Shown here: in pieces, positions 34,204 to 46,740 of the stretch | Layout of the letters: every line of letters starts with the position of its first letter | Numbering within the stretch: position 1 is the stretch's first letter | From: Flabesymbios commensalis | Lineage: Eukaryota; Annelida; Polychaeta; Terebellida; Flabelligeridae | DNA: 64,000 bases | Reading direction: 5' to 3' | Assembly (NCBI GenBank): GCA_964017125.1 | Contig: OZ024908.1 | Coordinates: 60,457,521 to 60,521,520, forward strand | Notes under the pieces: generated by a model | What the model was told of the DNA's origin: nothing | What the model saw: the letters and a program-made list of their open reading frames with translations, nothing else | Databases searched by the model: none | Translations under genes and position numbers: made by a program

Positions 34204-35126
34204 TGGCGGCCATTTTGAAAATCGGCCATCTTGGCAATTTCGTCACTACAGATCACGTGTTAACAGGCTGATTCTGACCCAGGAAATGTCCCTGAACAAA
34301 TGATACCACTCATGGTAACACAGGTGCCTTGGTTGAAAAGTTAGAGGATTTTATATTTTTTGGCTTAAAATATGGTAATTTAAATTAATTTATGCAAATT
34401 AGCTCGTTCTGTGGTCTTCAAAAATTTGTGAAACGAATTCCATGTGGTGAAAACCCTGAGTATACACACCAAAAACATCTCAGTGGGTGACTTGGTTGAA
34501 AAGTGAGAAAATTGTATAGTTTTTTGGCTTAAATTATGTTAATTTATGGTAATTTATGCAAATTAGGTTGTACCGTGGTCTTCATAGCTTAGTGTAACGA
34601 CTTCCAAGGTGTGAAAACCCTGAGTATACACACCAAAAACACCTCGGTGTGTGACTTGGTTGGAAAGTTAGAGCATTTTATAGTTGTTTGGCTTAAAATA
34701 TGTTATTTTATGTTAATTTATGCAAGTCCTGTGGTCTTCAAAAGGTAGTGAAACGAATTCCATGGGGTGAAAACCCTGTGTATAGACACCCACCTCGGTG
34801 GGTGACTTGGCTGAAAAGTTAGAGCATTTTATAGTTTTTTGGCTTCAATTATGTTAATTTATGCAAATTAGGTTGTCCTGTGGTCTTCAAAGCTTAGTGA
34901 AACGACTTACATGTTGTGAAAACCCTGAATTTAGACACCAAAAACACCTCGGTGTCTGACTTGGTTGGAAAGTTAGAGCATTTTAAAGTTTTTTGGCCTA
35001 AAATATGTTAATTTATCTTAATTTATGCAAATTAGGTTGTCCTGTGGTCTTCAAAAGTCAGTGAAACGACTTAGTATAGACACCAAAAACACCTCGATGG
35101 GTGACTTGGTTGAAAAGTTAGAGCAT

Positions 35127-35572
35127 ACGGCGTTCGCTCATCGTGATTATCTTTATCACTGAAGTTAAGCAACGTCGCGCCCGGTTCATAATTGGATGGG
35201 TGACCGCCTGGTGACTGCCAGGTGCTGTATACACTCGTGGGGCTCAGAGAACCACGTTAATCAGATGGCTCGTCTGACTGACCTAGAGTTGGACGTAAAA
35301 GAACCTCAATGGACGTAGGCGCAGTTTCCATCCAGCGAGACCCCAGAAAATCCACAATGTGTGAGTACTTGGCACATAAGGCGAATTTGCTTGGAATGAA
35401 AATAGCTTGATGCGCCTCAATGGCAGCTCAGCTGTATATCTCCCAGGAGACTGAGTTGGAATTTGAATGATAACAGGCCTTGCTAAGTTACTCTCGATGT
35501 TCAGCGCTCTGAACAGCCGCCGGCTGGATACATGCGCTATATAAGATTTCATTCATTCATTCATTCATTCAT
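35127..35572 (+). mobile_element. 5S rRNA-derived SINE, unit copy 2
   Basis: Identical in layout to the SINE at 30365, carried by the tandem duplication. It has the gattatcttta variant shared with copy 3. Confidence 0.85.
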
Positions 35573-36214
35573 TTTATAGTTTTTTGGCTTAAATAATGTT
35601 AATTTATGTTAATTTATGCAAATAAGTTTGTCCTGTGGTCTTCAAAAGTTAGTGAAACGACTTCCATGGGGTGAAAAACCTTAGTATAGACACCAAAAAC
35701 ACCTCTGTGGGTGATTTGGTTAAAAAGTTAGAGGATTTTATATGCTTTGGCCACAAATATGTTAATTTATGTTAATTTATGCAAATTAGGTTGACCTGTG
35801 GTTTTCAAAAGTTAGTGAAACGACTTCCATGGGGGTGAAAAACTTTAGTGTAGAAACCAAAAACACCTCTGTGGGTGACTTGGTTGAAAAGATAGAGCAT
35901 TTTATATTTTTTTGCTTCAACTATGTTAATTGATGTTAATTTATGCAAATTAGGTTGTCCTGTGGTTTTCAATATGTAGTGAAACGACTTCCTTGGTGTG
36001 GAAAAATGGGTATAGACACCCGAAACACCTCTGTGAGTGACTTGCTTGAAAAGTTAGAGCATTTTTTAAGATTAGTGGCTTTAAATATGCTAATTTATGT
36101 TAATTTATGTTAATTTATGCAAATTAGATGGGTTTGTGGAATTTCAAAATCAACTAAGACAAAGTCCACGGAATGTCAGCCTGGATGGGAACACAAAAAT
36201 GACATTTTCAAAAA

Positions 36215-36322
36215 GTGTGTCCAAACCTGTGTCGAAATGACTCCTACAATTTTGGACAAAAACACGTTTCTGTGTCGAAATGTCACTGTGTCGAAATTGT
36301 TTGTGTCGAAGTGACTGGTACC
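36215..36322. repeat. Mutator-like right TIR, unit copy 2
   Basis: Duplicate of 31453-31560. No left TIR accompanies it. Confidence 0.85.
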
Positions 36323-36331
36323 CTCGCCGCG

Positions 36332-36739
36332 CCATCAGTGAGGCCAAACGCTATTCTTGGAGAACCTAATCTCTCCACACTGAATCATAATACATCGGTG
36401 AAACAAACATGGCGAGTGTTGCGCAGAATCAGTGGCAAGAGGAAAGATAAAACTATCAAGTACCTTATCCCTGATTCTGACACAATAACTAATAAGACAG
36501 AGATTGCTGACACACTGGCAACATCATTTGCTGGAAGATCATCTCCAGATCATTATCAAGAAAAAATAGAATAATTAGGGACAGGGAGAAAAACACATTG
36601 GACTTTGACTCAGATAATGACGAAAAGTCCAATGTTGCTTTTTCAAAACGAGAATTCATTAAATCTATCGCTCAGTCAAATGATTCGGCAACTCGCCCTG
36701 ATGAAATTCATTGCAGGTTTCTGAAACATTTGCTTGACT
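36332..36739 (+). mobile_element. LINE fragment, unit copy 2
   Basis: Duplicate of 31570-31977 with the same breaks. Confidence 0.75.
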
Positions 36740-37218
36740 GCACTCATGGCACCCCATGCATTTGCTCAGGGAATCTGGAAAATCAAACTCGTTAAAACAA
36801 TGCAGACAAACTAGATATTGCAGCCTCTGCTTGAGCGACTTGGGGAAACATGAGAAGTTGCAAATTATGTACCAGCTGACTTTGAGGCCTTCACAAATGT
36901 GTATTTAAAAATGGCATCATCAACAGCAGACAAAAACGTTCATCTTAGTAGTCTGCCACCTTGCCAAAAAGCCTTCGTACAACATATACGATGAGCCAGC
37001 TATCAGATGATTATTTGGAGAAATGCTGATACGGCAGTGGTGGGGGGTTCCTTCTGCTGTTTATGGTCATGAATGGACTTTGGAAGATGGAGTGATTACT
37101 CCCTTGTGGTATGAGGGTGATTGCCTTACAACTATTATGGTGGAGGAAAGCCTTGGAAGAGGAAATATCTTATATGAGTGATGTAGAGGAAAAAGTGGAC
37201 GAAATGTGCCTTTAAGAG
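36740..37218 (+). pseudogene. EADT/DTD family C-terminal fragment, unit copy 2
   Basis: Duplicate of 31978-32456. Confidence 0.6.
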
Positions 37219-38796
37219 AGTGATCCAGACGACTAAAATCTAAGCCTATATCTAGATTATTTTATGGACTGTAATGTCTTTAGAAAGACTATACTATAAT
37301 GCCGTTAAATGACAATAATATTTACTACAGTGAATCACCAGTATTCTTGCGGACTTATTGCTATTATCATGGGTCTGAAACTGTCTTATCTTTTTATCTT
37401 TTTTGTATAATATATCACCGCCATTTTAAATTTATTTACTATACAATATTTTAGTGACAAATTCCATGTTGGATTCTTCGAACAATAAAATTTAAAATTG
37501 GATACAAAACAATGTTACGCAAGATAAACTGATGGTAAAATATGTATATTTTGGAAGTATTGCAGGCAGTAATTTTTTATAATGGTCATTTTAAACCCTT
37601 ATTTCTAGCTCTTATAATTAGGTATATCATGTGCTACCAGCTTAATGTTTATTAAGGAAAGTTAGTTGAACAAAACGGTATCACCCAAGCACCGGTATCA
37701 CCCAAGCGGTATGGTACATGTAACTCCGAATCCATGAGATCAGAGTATTATAGTTATAAAATATGTGATTTTTTTGTTATTTTTAGACCGCCATCTTGGA
37801 TTTCGCGCAGAAATATTATAATTTAGTAATCAAAAATAGGCTTCCCAGATTCCTGGTTCTTGGCAATTACTTCTCTATCGATTAAAAGTTAACAGCCTGA
37901 TTTTGACTCATGATAGGTCTCAGAACAAAATGAAACCACACAATCAGAGTCCTGTGTATAATTTAAATCACAAATCATAACTTCAAAAGTGGATAGATGT
38001 AAAATATGTAATTTTTTGTCATATTTTGTACGCCATCTTGGATTTCACACAAAAATACAATAATTTAGCAATCAAAAATAGACTTAACAGATTCCTTTAC
38101 CATTGAAATAAAGGAATTGCTATACAAATCATGCTTCTAAGTTGATTACCAGGCACGATATCTTCAACAATGCGTTTCAGAATTTTTCGGTGATTTTGAT
38201 AGCGGCCATTTTGAAAATTGTTTGTTTGGCAATTTCTTCTCTATCAATTAAATGTTAACAGCCTGACTCGGGATATGTCCCTGAACAAAATGATACCAGA
38301 CAGACAGACAGATATTTTATTGACAAAAAGAAAAGTCATTACAGACTTATTTGTCATAGAAATGAAAGAGATATATGTACATGTATATACAAGATTGTTA
38401 GTTTGTTAAAATCATATGATAATATACATGGTATGACATACACAGCTAAAATCATGTTAAGTGGCATTGCCAAAATAAAAACTGGGTATTTCGATAATAT
38501 AAATGACTACTACTAAAAATGAAATAAAAGGCATTGCCAAGATAACATAGAGGTCTATCATTTTGTTTCCCGCACTCAATGGGAGTCGTGGGGATATTTT
38601 AAGTCACAAATCACAACTTCAAAAGTGCATAGAGGTAAAATATGTATTTTTTTTGGGCGCCATTTTGAATTACACAAAAAGTATAATAATTTAGCGATTG
38701 AAAATAGTTTCAACGATTAGACACAAAAATCTTCTTTCTAAGTTGATTAAGAGGCTAGATGTACTCAATTATAAATTTATGGTGAGCTCGGTAATT

Positions 38797-38965
38797 TTAA
38801 CCCGTTTGTGACGAGCCCCGGAGATCTCCGTGATTTAGGGAGACTATTCAGATACGAGGCCCGGAGATCTCCGGGTCTGATTGCATGAGATAACTATGAC
38901 GTCATAAAATAATCTCGTTTCAGAAACAGTGCAGTAGCATAATAATCTCGTGTTCAACGGGTTAA
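38797..38965. mobile_element. piggyBac-like MITE, unit copy 2
   Basis: Duplicate of the MITE at 34035-34203. Confidence 0.75.
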
Positions 38966-39888
38966 TGGCGGCCATTTTGAAAATCGGCCATCTTGGCAAT
39001 TTCGTCACTACAGATCACGTGTTAACAGGCTGATTCTGACCCAGGAAATGTCCCTGAACAAATGATACCACTCATGGTAACACAGGTGCCTTGGTTGAAA
39101 AGTTAGAGGATTTTATATTTTTTGGCTTAAAATATGGTAATTTAAATTAATTTATGCAAATTAGCTCGTTCTGTGGTCTTCAAAAATTTGTGAAACGAAT
39201 TCCATGTGGTGAAAACCCTGAGTATACACACCAAAAACATCTCAGTGGGTGACTTGGTTGAAAAGTGAGAAAATTGTATAGTTTTTTGGCTTAAATTATG
39301 TTAATTTATGGTAATTTATGCAAATTAGGTTGTACCGTGGTCTTCATAGCTTAGTGTAACGACTTCCAAGGTGTGAAAACCCTGAGTATACACACCAAAA
39401 ACACCTCGGTGTGTGACTTGGTTGGAAAGTTAGAGCATTTTATAGTTGTTTGGCTTAAAATATGTTATTTTATGTTAATTTATGCAAGTCCTGTGGTCTT
39501 CAAAAGGTAGTGAAACGAATTCCATGGGGTGAAAACCCTGTGTATAGACACCCACCTCGGTGGGTGACTTGGCTGAAAAGTTAGAGCATTTTATAGTTTT
39601 TTGGCTTCAATTATGTTAATTTATGCAAATTAGGTTGTCCTGTGGTCTTCAAAGCTTAGTGAAACGACTTACATGTTGTGAAAACCCTGAATTTAGACAC
39701 CAAAAACACCTCGGTGTCTGACTTGGTTGGAAAGTTAGAGCATTTTAAAGTTTTTTGGCCTAAAATATGTTAATTTATCTTAATTTATGCAAATTAGGTT
39801 GTCCTGTGGTCTTCAAAAGTCAGTGAAACGACTTAGTATAGACACCAAAAACACCTCGATGGGTGACTTGGTTGAAAAGTTAGAGCAT

Positions 39889-40334
39889 ACGGCGTTCGCT
39901 CATCGTGATTATCTTTATCACTGAAGTTAAGCAACGTCGCGCCCGGTTCATAATTGGATGGGTGACCGCCTGGTGACTGCCAGGTGCTGTATACACTCGT
40001 GGGGCTCAGAGAACCACGTTAATCAGATGGCTCGTCTGACTGACCTAGAGTTGGACGTAAAAGAACCTCAATGGACGTAGGCGCAGTTTCCATCCAGCGA
40101 GACCCCAGAAAATCCACAATGTGTGAGTACTTGGCACATAAGGCGAATTTGCTTGGAATGAAAATAGCTTGATGCGCCTCAATGGCAGCTCAGCTGTATA
40201 TCTCCCAGGAGACTGAGTTGGAATTTGAATGATAACAGGCCTTGCTAAGTTACTCTCGATGTTCAGCGCTCTGAACAGCCGCCGGCTGGATACATGCGCT
40301 ATATAAGATTTCATTCATTCATTCATTCATTCAT
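39889..40334 (+). mobile_element. 5S rRNA-derived SINE, unit copy 3
   Basis: Third duplicate, carrying the same gattatcttta variant as copy 2. Confidence 0.85.
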
Positions 40335-40976
40335 TTTATAGTTTTTTGGCTTAAATAATGTTAATTTATGTTAATTTATGCAAATAAGTTTGTCCTGTGG
40401 TCTTCAAAAGTTAGTGAAACGACTTCCATGGGGTGAAAAACCTTAGTATAGACACCAAAAACACCTCTGTGGGTGATTTGGTTAAAAAGTTAGAGGATTT
40501 TATATGCTTTGGCCACAAATATGTTAATTTATGTTAATTTATGCAAATTAGGTTGACCTGTGGTTTTCAAAAGTTAGTGAAACGACTTCCATGGGGGTGA
40601 AAAACTTTAGTGTAGAAACCAAAAACACCTCTGTGGGTGACTTGGTTGAAAAGATAGAGCATTTTATATTTTTTTGCTTCAACTATGTTAATTGATGTTA
40701 ATTTATGCAAATTAGGTTGTCCTGTGGTTTTCAATATGTAGTGAAACGACTTCCTTGGTGTGGAAAAATGGGTATAGACACCCGAAACACCTCTGTGAGT
40801 GACTTGCTTGAAAAGTTAGAGCATTTTTTAAGATTAGTGGCTTTAAATATGCTAATTTATGTTAATTTATGTTAATTTATGCAAATTAGATGGGTTTGTG
40901 GAATTTCAAAATCAACTAAGACAAAGTCCACGGAATGTCAGCCTGGATGGGAACACAAAAATGACATTTTCAAAAA

Positions 40977-41084
40977 GTGTGTCCAAACCTGTGTCGAAAT
41001 GACTCCTACAATTTTGGACAAAAACACGTTTCTGTGTCGAAATGTCACTGTGTCGAAATTGTTTGTGTCGAAGTGACTGGTACC
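40977..41084. repeat. Mutator-like right TIR, unit copy 3
   Basis: Duplicate of 31453-31560. No left TIR accompanies it. Confidence 0.85.
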
Positions 41085-41093
41085 CTCGCCGCG

Positions 41094-41501
41094 CCATCAG
41101 TGAGGCCAAACGCTATTCTTGGAGAACCTAATCTCTCCACACTGAATCATAATACATCGGTGAAACAAACATGGCGAGTGTTGCGCAGAATCAGTGGCAA
41201 GAGGAAAGATAAAACTATCAAGTACCTTATCCCTGATTCTGACACAATAACTAATAAGACAGAGATTGCTGACACACTGGCAACATCATTTGCTGGAAGA
41301 TCATCTCCAGATCATTATCAAGAAAAAATAGAATAATTAGGGACAGGGAGAAAAACACATTGGACTTTGACTCAGATAATGACGAAAAGTCCAATGTTGC
41401 TTTTTCAAAACGAGAATTCATTAAATCTATCGCTCAGACAACTGATTCGGCAACTCGCCCTGATGAAATTCATTGCAGGTTTCTGAAACATTTGCTTGAC
41501 T
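41094..41501 (+). mobile_element. LINE fragment, unit copy 3
   Basis: Duplicate of 31570-31977 with two replacements near 41438-41442 (SND to TTD in the frame). Confidence 0.75.
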
Positions 41502-41980
41502 GCACTCATGGCACCCCATGCATTTGCTCAGGGAATCTGGAAGATCAAACTCATTAAAACAATGCAGACAAACTAGATATTGCAGCCTCTGCTTGAGCGA
41601 CTTGGGGAAACATGAGAAGTTGCAAATTATGTACCAGCTGACTTTGAGGCCTTCACAAATGTGTATTTAAAAATGGCATCATCAACAGCAGACAAAAACG
41701 TTGATCTTAGTAGTCTGCCACCTTGCCAAAAAGCCTTCGTACAACATATACGATGAGCCAGCTATCAGATGATTATTTGGAGAAATGCTGATACGGCAGT
41801 GGTGGGGGGTTCCTTCTGCTGTTTATGGTCATGAATGGACTTTGGAAGATGGAGTGATTACTCCCTTGTGGTATGAGGGTGATTGCCTTACAACTATTAT
41901 GGTGGAGGAAAGCCTTGGAAGAGGAAATATCTTATATGAGTGATGTAGAGGAAAAAGTGGACGAAATGTGCCTTTAAGAG
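41502..41980 (+). pseudogene. EADT/DTD family C-terminal fragment, unit copy 3
   Basis: Duplicate of 31978-32456, with a few private substitutions (for example cgttgatct near 41703). Confidence 0.6.
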
Positions 41981-43558
41981 AGTGATCCAGACGACTAAAA
42001 TCTAAGCCTATATCTAGATTATTTTATGGACTGTAATGTCTTTAGAAAGACTATACTATAATGCCGTTAAATGACAATAATATTTACTACAGTGAATCAC
42101 CAGTATTCTTGCGGACTTATTGCTATTATCATGGGTCTGAAACTGTCTTATCTTTTTATCTTTTTTGTATAATATATCACCGCCATTTTAAATTTATTTA
42201 CTATACAATATTTTAGTGACAAATTCCATGTTGGATTCTTCGAACAATAAAATTTAAAATTGGATACAAAACAATGTTACGCAAGATAAACTGATGGTAA
42301 AATATGTATATTTTGGAAGTATTGCAGGCAGTAATTTTTTATAATGGTCATTTTAAACCCTTATTTCTAGCTCTTATAATTAGGTATATCATGTGCTACC
42401 AGCTTAATGTTTATTAAGGAAAGTTAGTTGAACAAAACGGTATCACCCAAGCACCGGTATCACCCAAGCGGTATGGTACATGTAACTCCGAATCCATGAG
42501 ATCAGAGTATTATAGTTTTAAAATATGTGATTTTTTTGTTATTTTTAGACCGCCATCTTGGATTTCGCGCAGAAATATTATAATTTAGTAATCAAAAATA
42601 GGCTTCCCAGATTCCTGGTTCTTGGCAATTACTTCTCTATCGATTAAAAGTTAACAGCCTGATTTTGACTCATGATAGGTCTCAGAACAAAATGAAACCA
42701 CACAATCAGAGTCCTGTGTATAATTTAAATCACAAATCATAACTTCAAAAGTGGATAGATGTAAAATATGTAATTTTTTGTCATATTTTGGACGCCATCT
42801 TGGATTTCACACAAAAATACCATAATTTAGCAATCAAAAAAAGACTTAACAGATTCCTTTACCATTGAAATAAAGGAATTGCTATACAAATCATGCTTCT
42901 AAGTTGATTACCAGGCACGATATCTTCAACTATGCGTTTCAGAATTTTTCGGTGATTTTGATAGCGGCCATTTTGAAAATTGTTTGTTTGGCAATTTCTT
43001 CTCCATCAATTAAATGTTAACAGCCTGACTCGGGATATGTCCCTGAGCAAAATGATACCAGACAGACAGACAGATATTTTATTGACAAAAAGAAAAGTCA
43101 TTACAGACTTATTTGTCATAGAAATGAAAGAGATATATGTACATGTATATACAAGATTGTTAGTTTGTTAAAATCATATGATAATATACATGGTATGACA
43201 TACACAGCTAAAATCATGTTAAGTGGCATTGCCAAAATAAAAACTGGGTATTTCAATAATATAAATGACTACTACTAAAAATGAAATAAAAGGCATTGCC
43301 AAGATAACATAGAGGTCTATCATTTTGTTTCCCGCACTCAATGGGAGTCGTGGGGATATTTTAAGTCACAAATCACAACTTCAAAAGTGCATAGAGGTAA
43401 AATATGTATTTTTTTTGGGCGCCATTTTGAATTACACAAAAAGTATAATAATTTAGCGATTGAAAATAGTTTCAACGATTAGACACAAAAATCTTCTTTC
43501 TAAGTTGATTAAGAGGCTAGATGTACTCAATTATAAATTTATGGTGAGCTCGGTAATT

Positions 43559-43727
43559 TTAACCCGTTTGTGACGAGCCCCGGAGATCTCCGTGATTTAG
43601 GGAGACTATTCAGATACGAGGCCCGGAGATCTCCGGGTCTGATTGCATGAGATAACTATGACGTCATAAAATAATCTCGTTTCAGAAACAGTGCAGTAGC
43701 ATAATAATCTCGTGTTCAACGGGTTAA
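43559..43727. mobile_element. piggyBac-like MITE, unit copy 3
   Basis: Duplicate of the MITE at 34035-34203. Confidence 0.75.
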
Positions 43728-43845
43728 TGGCGGCCATTTTGAAAATCGGCCATCTTGGCAATTTCGTCACTACAGATCACGTGTTAACAGGCTGATTCTG
43801 ACCCAGGAAATGTCCCTGAACAAATGATACCACTCATGGTAACAC

Positions 43846-45957
43846 TCCCTGCGCTCATGGACTACTTGTCATCACTGCGAAATCGGTATTTAAGCCTGTT
43901 AAAAATAAGCATGATACATTAATTCCCCTACGTATAGGTTATAATATAACAGTCATATGATATAGCCTATTTTTTTTTTTTTTTTCCTGTGCATGCTGAA
44001 ATATTTCCATACCAACCTATACGTTGCTGATAGAGTTTGAAAACAATCACACATGGTATTTCTCGCATACACAACATTTGTTCAAAGGAAATATAGGCTG
44101 TCCAGTGATAGGCCTAATTGCGGCAATTTTGAAAATGTCCTGGTTTAATTTAAGAAACACCAAAAAATTAAAACATCTAAATTTACGTGTACTTGTCCTT
44201 TAGATTGATTTAATAAGTGTTTTAAAGAATATATGCACATTTTTTGCAAGATTACACTAATCAATGTACTAGGGGGTCAAATTAACTAATCTCGCAAATG
44301 CCCCAGCGATACAAAATTCGACCCCCCCTGGGCATGGGCCTCAACACTGACAACACAAAATTGTTTAACCATAATATACACAAGGACCTAATCAATATTA
44401 GTTTGCGAAGAAAAAAAACACAATTGTCCGACCTTGATATTTGCAATAACGCAAAATAATAACAATATGTTTCTGTAGGTTTAAATAAATATGTGTCACT
44501 ACATATTAATTACTGACAGATAGTAGTAGTACCCATCAAACACGACACATCAACTCAAAGCTGGTCCAGTGTTGGTCTACGACGCTGGCCCAACATTGGA
44601 CCAACATTGGTTCGATGTATCATGTTTGCTGGGTCATGACCTAGTATTAAGCACGCAAAACACAAAGAACATATCACTCAATATGACTCGAGCTCTCAAG
44701 TGGCAATGATGATCTTTCAAGTCATTATAATGTACCTGGTTATACTGATTGTCACGAATATGCCTAACTGGGTACTGGTTGTCATCGAAGCATCATATGT
44801 GACACGCCGCTAGCTCTATATTTTCAAAATTGACTTATTTAGCTGATTCGATAGCCGTGTCCATCCTGTTTCATTTACTGAAATAATTAAAAAAAAAAAT
44901 TATTACTTTTTGTTTTATAGGAATTTTAATATCTTAAATTTTGTTATGTGATCATAAAAAAAAATTAAATGACGTCATAAACAATTCAAATAAAGCCGCG
45001 AGAAGGTACCTTCTCGCATGGCGGGTCACATATGCTCTTTTGTGTGATTCTATCAGACCTTCCCAATGTCCAAATCAAGTTTATGGCACTCAACCCGCCC
45101 ATTCAATGAAGGATATTTCTCATCACTCAGCGGCTGATTTTACAGACTGAGTGCACCGTGAACAATGGTTTCAAGATGAAATCTATCTGACAGGTGATAT
45201 TATGAGTAGCAGAGCTTTTTGAAAATCAGAAGTTCTTGGCAATATTGCATTCAAGTTGTTGTTCAGCGTCGTACTTAAAGGGACCCCTTGGGACGAGACA
45301 TTTTCAATGTTGTCAATTTTGAAAATTTAATTTATATGAATCCATATAGCCTACTGATCTTAACTGAAAAAGTTAAAAAAAAAAATTAAAGCACCGAAAA
45401 AGAGTGAAATAGTTGTATTTTCAGGTCGTATATTGCCATGTAAACAAAACAAGTCAGCAAAATTCAGCACACGGGAGGACACACCTACAGCACTGATTGT
45501 CTACCCAACGCTGGGCCGATGCCATGAGCATGTGGCCCAATGCTGTGAAAACATTTAACCGTCCTTCAGGTATACAAATAGTTTGTTCGGGTTACTTCTG
45601 GTTTCATAGAAATGTTGATTTAAAATATTTGTAAAAAATTGACAATTCTGAAAACAATTAAAACATCATCCGTGGGATACACTACTTCAATACGGAATTA
45701 AAAACGAAAATTGATGTCATCCCAAGGAGCTGTTTTAAATAATTGCTTTAAAGTAATTAGCAGACAATAAAACATGTTGAATACACAATAACTCGCTTCA
45801 AATGGATGATAATTCTTTGTTAAATGTTTGTAGATTGAAATATTCTCACTGAATATTCTGACAGCAATACAGGATAGGAACTCCACAATTTATGAGAGAT
45901 TTCGAAACTTTCCTGATAGCGAGACCCGACTCAATAAGCCCTGTAGAACAGAGAAAT
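43846..45957. other. No recognisable gene; AT-rich with one hairpin element and a remnant
   Basis: It contains a T-run near 43971-43985, the hairpin element at 44531-44634 and a degenerate relative at about 45480-45550 (gtctacccaacgctgggccg ... gtggcccaatgctgtg). Short frames such as 44941-45150 lack known motifs. Confidence 0.5.
44531..44634. mobile_element. Short hairpin element, CAGCAAACA family, copy 4
   Basis: The ends are acccatcaaacacgacacat and the inverse atgtatcatgtttgctgggt. The inner part is ctggtccagtgttgg, gtctacgacgctggccc and accaacattgg. It has the same order as the other copies. Confidence 0.7.
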
Positions 45958-46157
45958 TAAATAGATATATGTACATGTATATACAAGAATGTTAATTTGT
46001 TAAAATTATATGACAATATACATGGTATGACATAAACAACTAAAATCATGTTAAGTGGCATTGCCAAAATAAAAACTGGGTAATTTGATAATATAAATGA
46101 TTACTACTTAGAAATAAAAGGCACTGCCAAGATAACATAGAGGTCTATCATTTAGTT
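45958..46157. repeat. Dispersed repeat related to 33605-33805
   Basis: About 90% match over 200 bp: gatatatgtacatgtatata, aatatacatggtatgacata, catgttaagtggcattgcca, and cactgccaagataacatag. This copy lies outside the triplication, so it is an independent insertion of the same retroelement tail. Confidence 0.75.
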
Positions 46158-46486
46158 CCTGTAAAACAACACAGACGAAATTGAAGAAATAATCTACTCC
46201 ATTAGAAATATCTGTACCAACTGAATATCTAGCTATGCCATGGGAGACTTTATTTTTTTCACTTTTTCACACTGGGGAAGGCTCTGTCATTATATCGAAA
46301 TACTCTGTTCTTTTAGCAATTGGTTGCCATTGCCATTGATATACATTCATTGACGTACCTGTTTTGTTTATGAAGTGTGCGATTCATCATGTAGACCTAA
46401 ATATTGTGTCAAACCTTATGTCAATGTCAATGATCTTATATCACGTCCATACAATGCCGTCTTTTCAGCCTTCCCTAGGCCAGCCG

Positions 46487-46670
46487 TCATGTTTGAAGTC
46501 GATCAATGGTGGAGCGGTTCGGACTAGTACGCTAGTACGTTATCATCTTTTCATAATAGCAGGGGGATCCGTAGCCTCCATCCTGCTATTATGACAAGAT
46601 GGTTATCATGTACTCCCAGTAATCATCCCAGACGTCAGATGCTGACGTTTGAAATCGATCCAAGGGAGGA
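46487..46670. repeat. Hairpin inside a short direct repeat
   Basis: cataatagcagg (about 46551) pairs with cctgctattatg (about 46582-46593), extended by ttatcatctt / aagatggttat. Outside it, catgtttgaagtcgatcaa and gacgtttgaaatcgatccaa form a direct repeat. Confidence 0.6.
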
Positions 46671-46740
46671 CGAGACAACAGCTTCAATATTAACTCGCTA
46701 TTTTAATCATTGGACACACAATTTTCAGGTTTCACCCGTC

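Larger units (their letters stand above)
29560..34321. repeat. Triplicated 4762-bp unit, copy 1
   Basis: The unit starts with aggtgccttggttg inside a satellite repeat and ends catggtaacac. Contents in order: satellite, SINE, satellite, right TIR of the Mutator-like element, LINE fragment, EADT/DTD-family C-terminal fragment, and diverged repeats with a reverse-strand retroelement tail and a TTAA MITE. All three copies are exactly 4762 bp and differ at only about twenty sites. Confidence 0.95.
32600..34321. repeat. Diverged ~300-bp repeats with CCGCCATCTTGGATTTC words (unit copy 1)
   Basis: Blocks of the form gccatcttggattt(c), aatttagnaatcaaaaatag, nnggcaatttcttctctatc, gttaacagcctgatt, and ccctgaacaaaatgatacca recur at about 33030-33180, 33270-33535 and 34205-34310. 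The region is non-coding. Duplicates lie at 37362-39083 and 42124-43845. Confidence 0.7.
34322..39083. repeat. Triplicated 4762-bp unit, copy 2 (mosaic)
   Basis: Directly abuts copies 1 and 3. At 34891, 35149-35150 and 35972 it agrees with copy 3 against copy 1. At 36676, 36680 and all later shared sites it agrees with copy 1 against copy 3. It also has a few private changes (for example near 37755, 38029 and 38060). Confidence 0.95.
39084..43845. repeat. Triplicated 4762-bp unit, copy 3
   Basis: Same length and order as copies 1 and 2. The private changes lie in the right part (for example 41438, 41442, and near 41544, 41553 and 41703). Unique sequence resumes at 43846 (tccctgcgctcatgg). 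Confidence 0.95.

Noticed and set aside
34322-43845. Two further complete Mutator-like elements in units 2 and 3
   Set aside because: Only the right arm and right TIR are present in these units. They are products of the tandem duplication, not new insertions.
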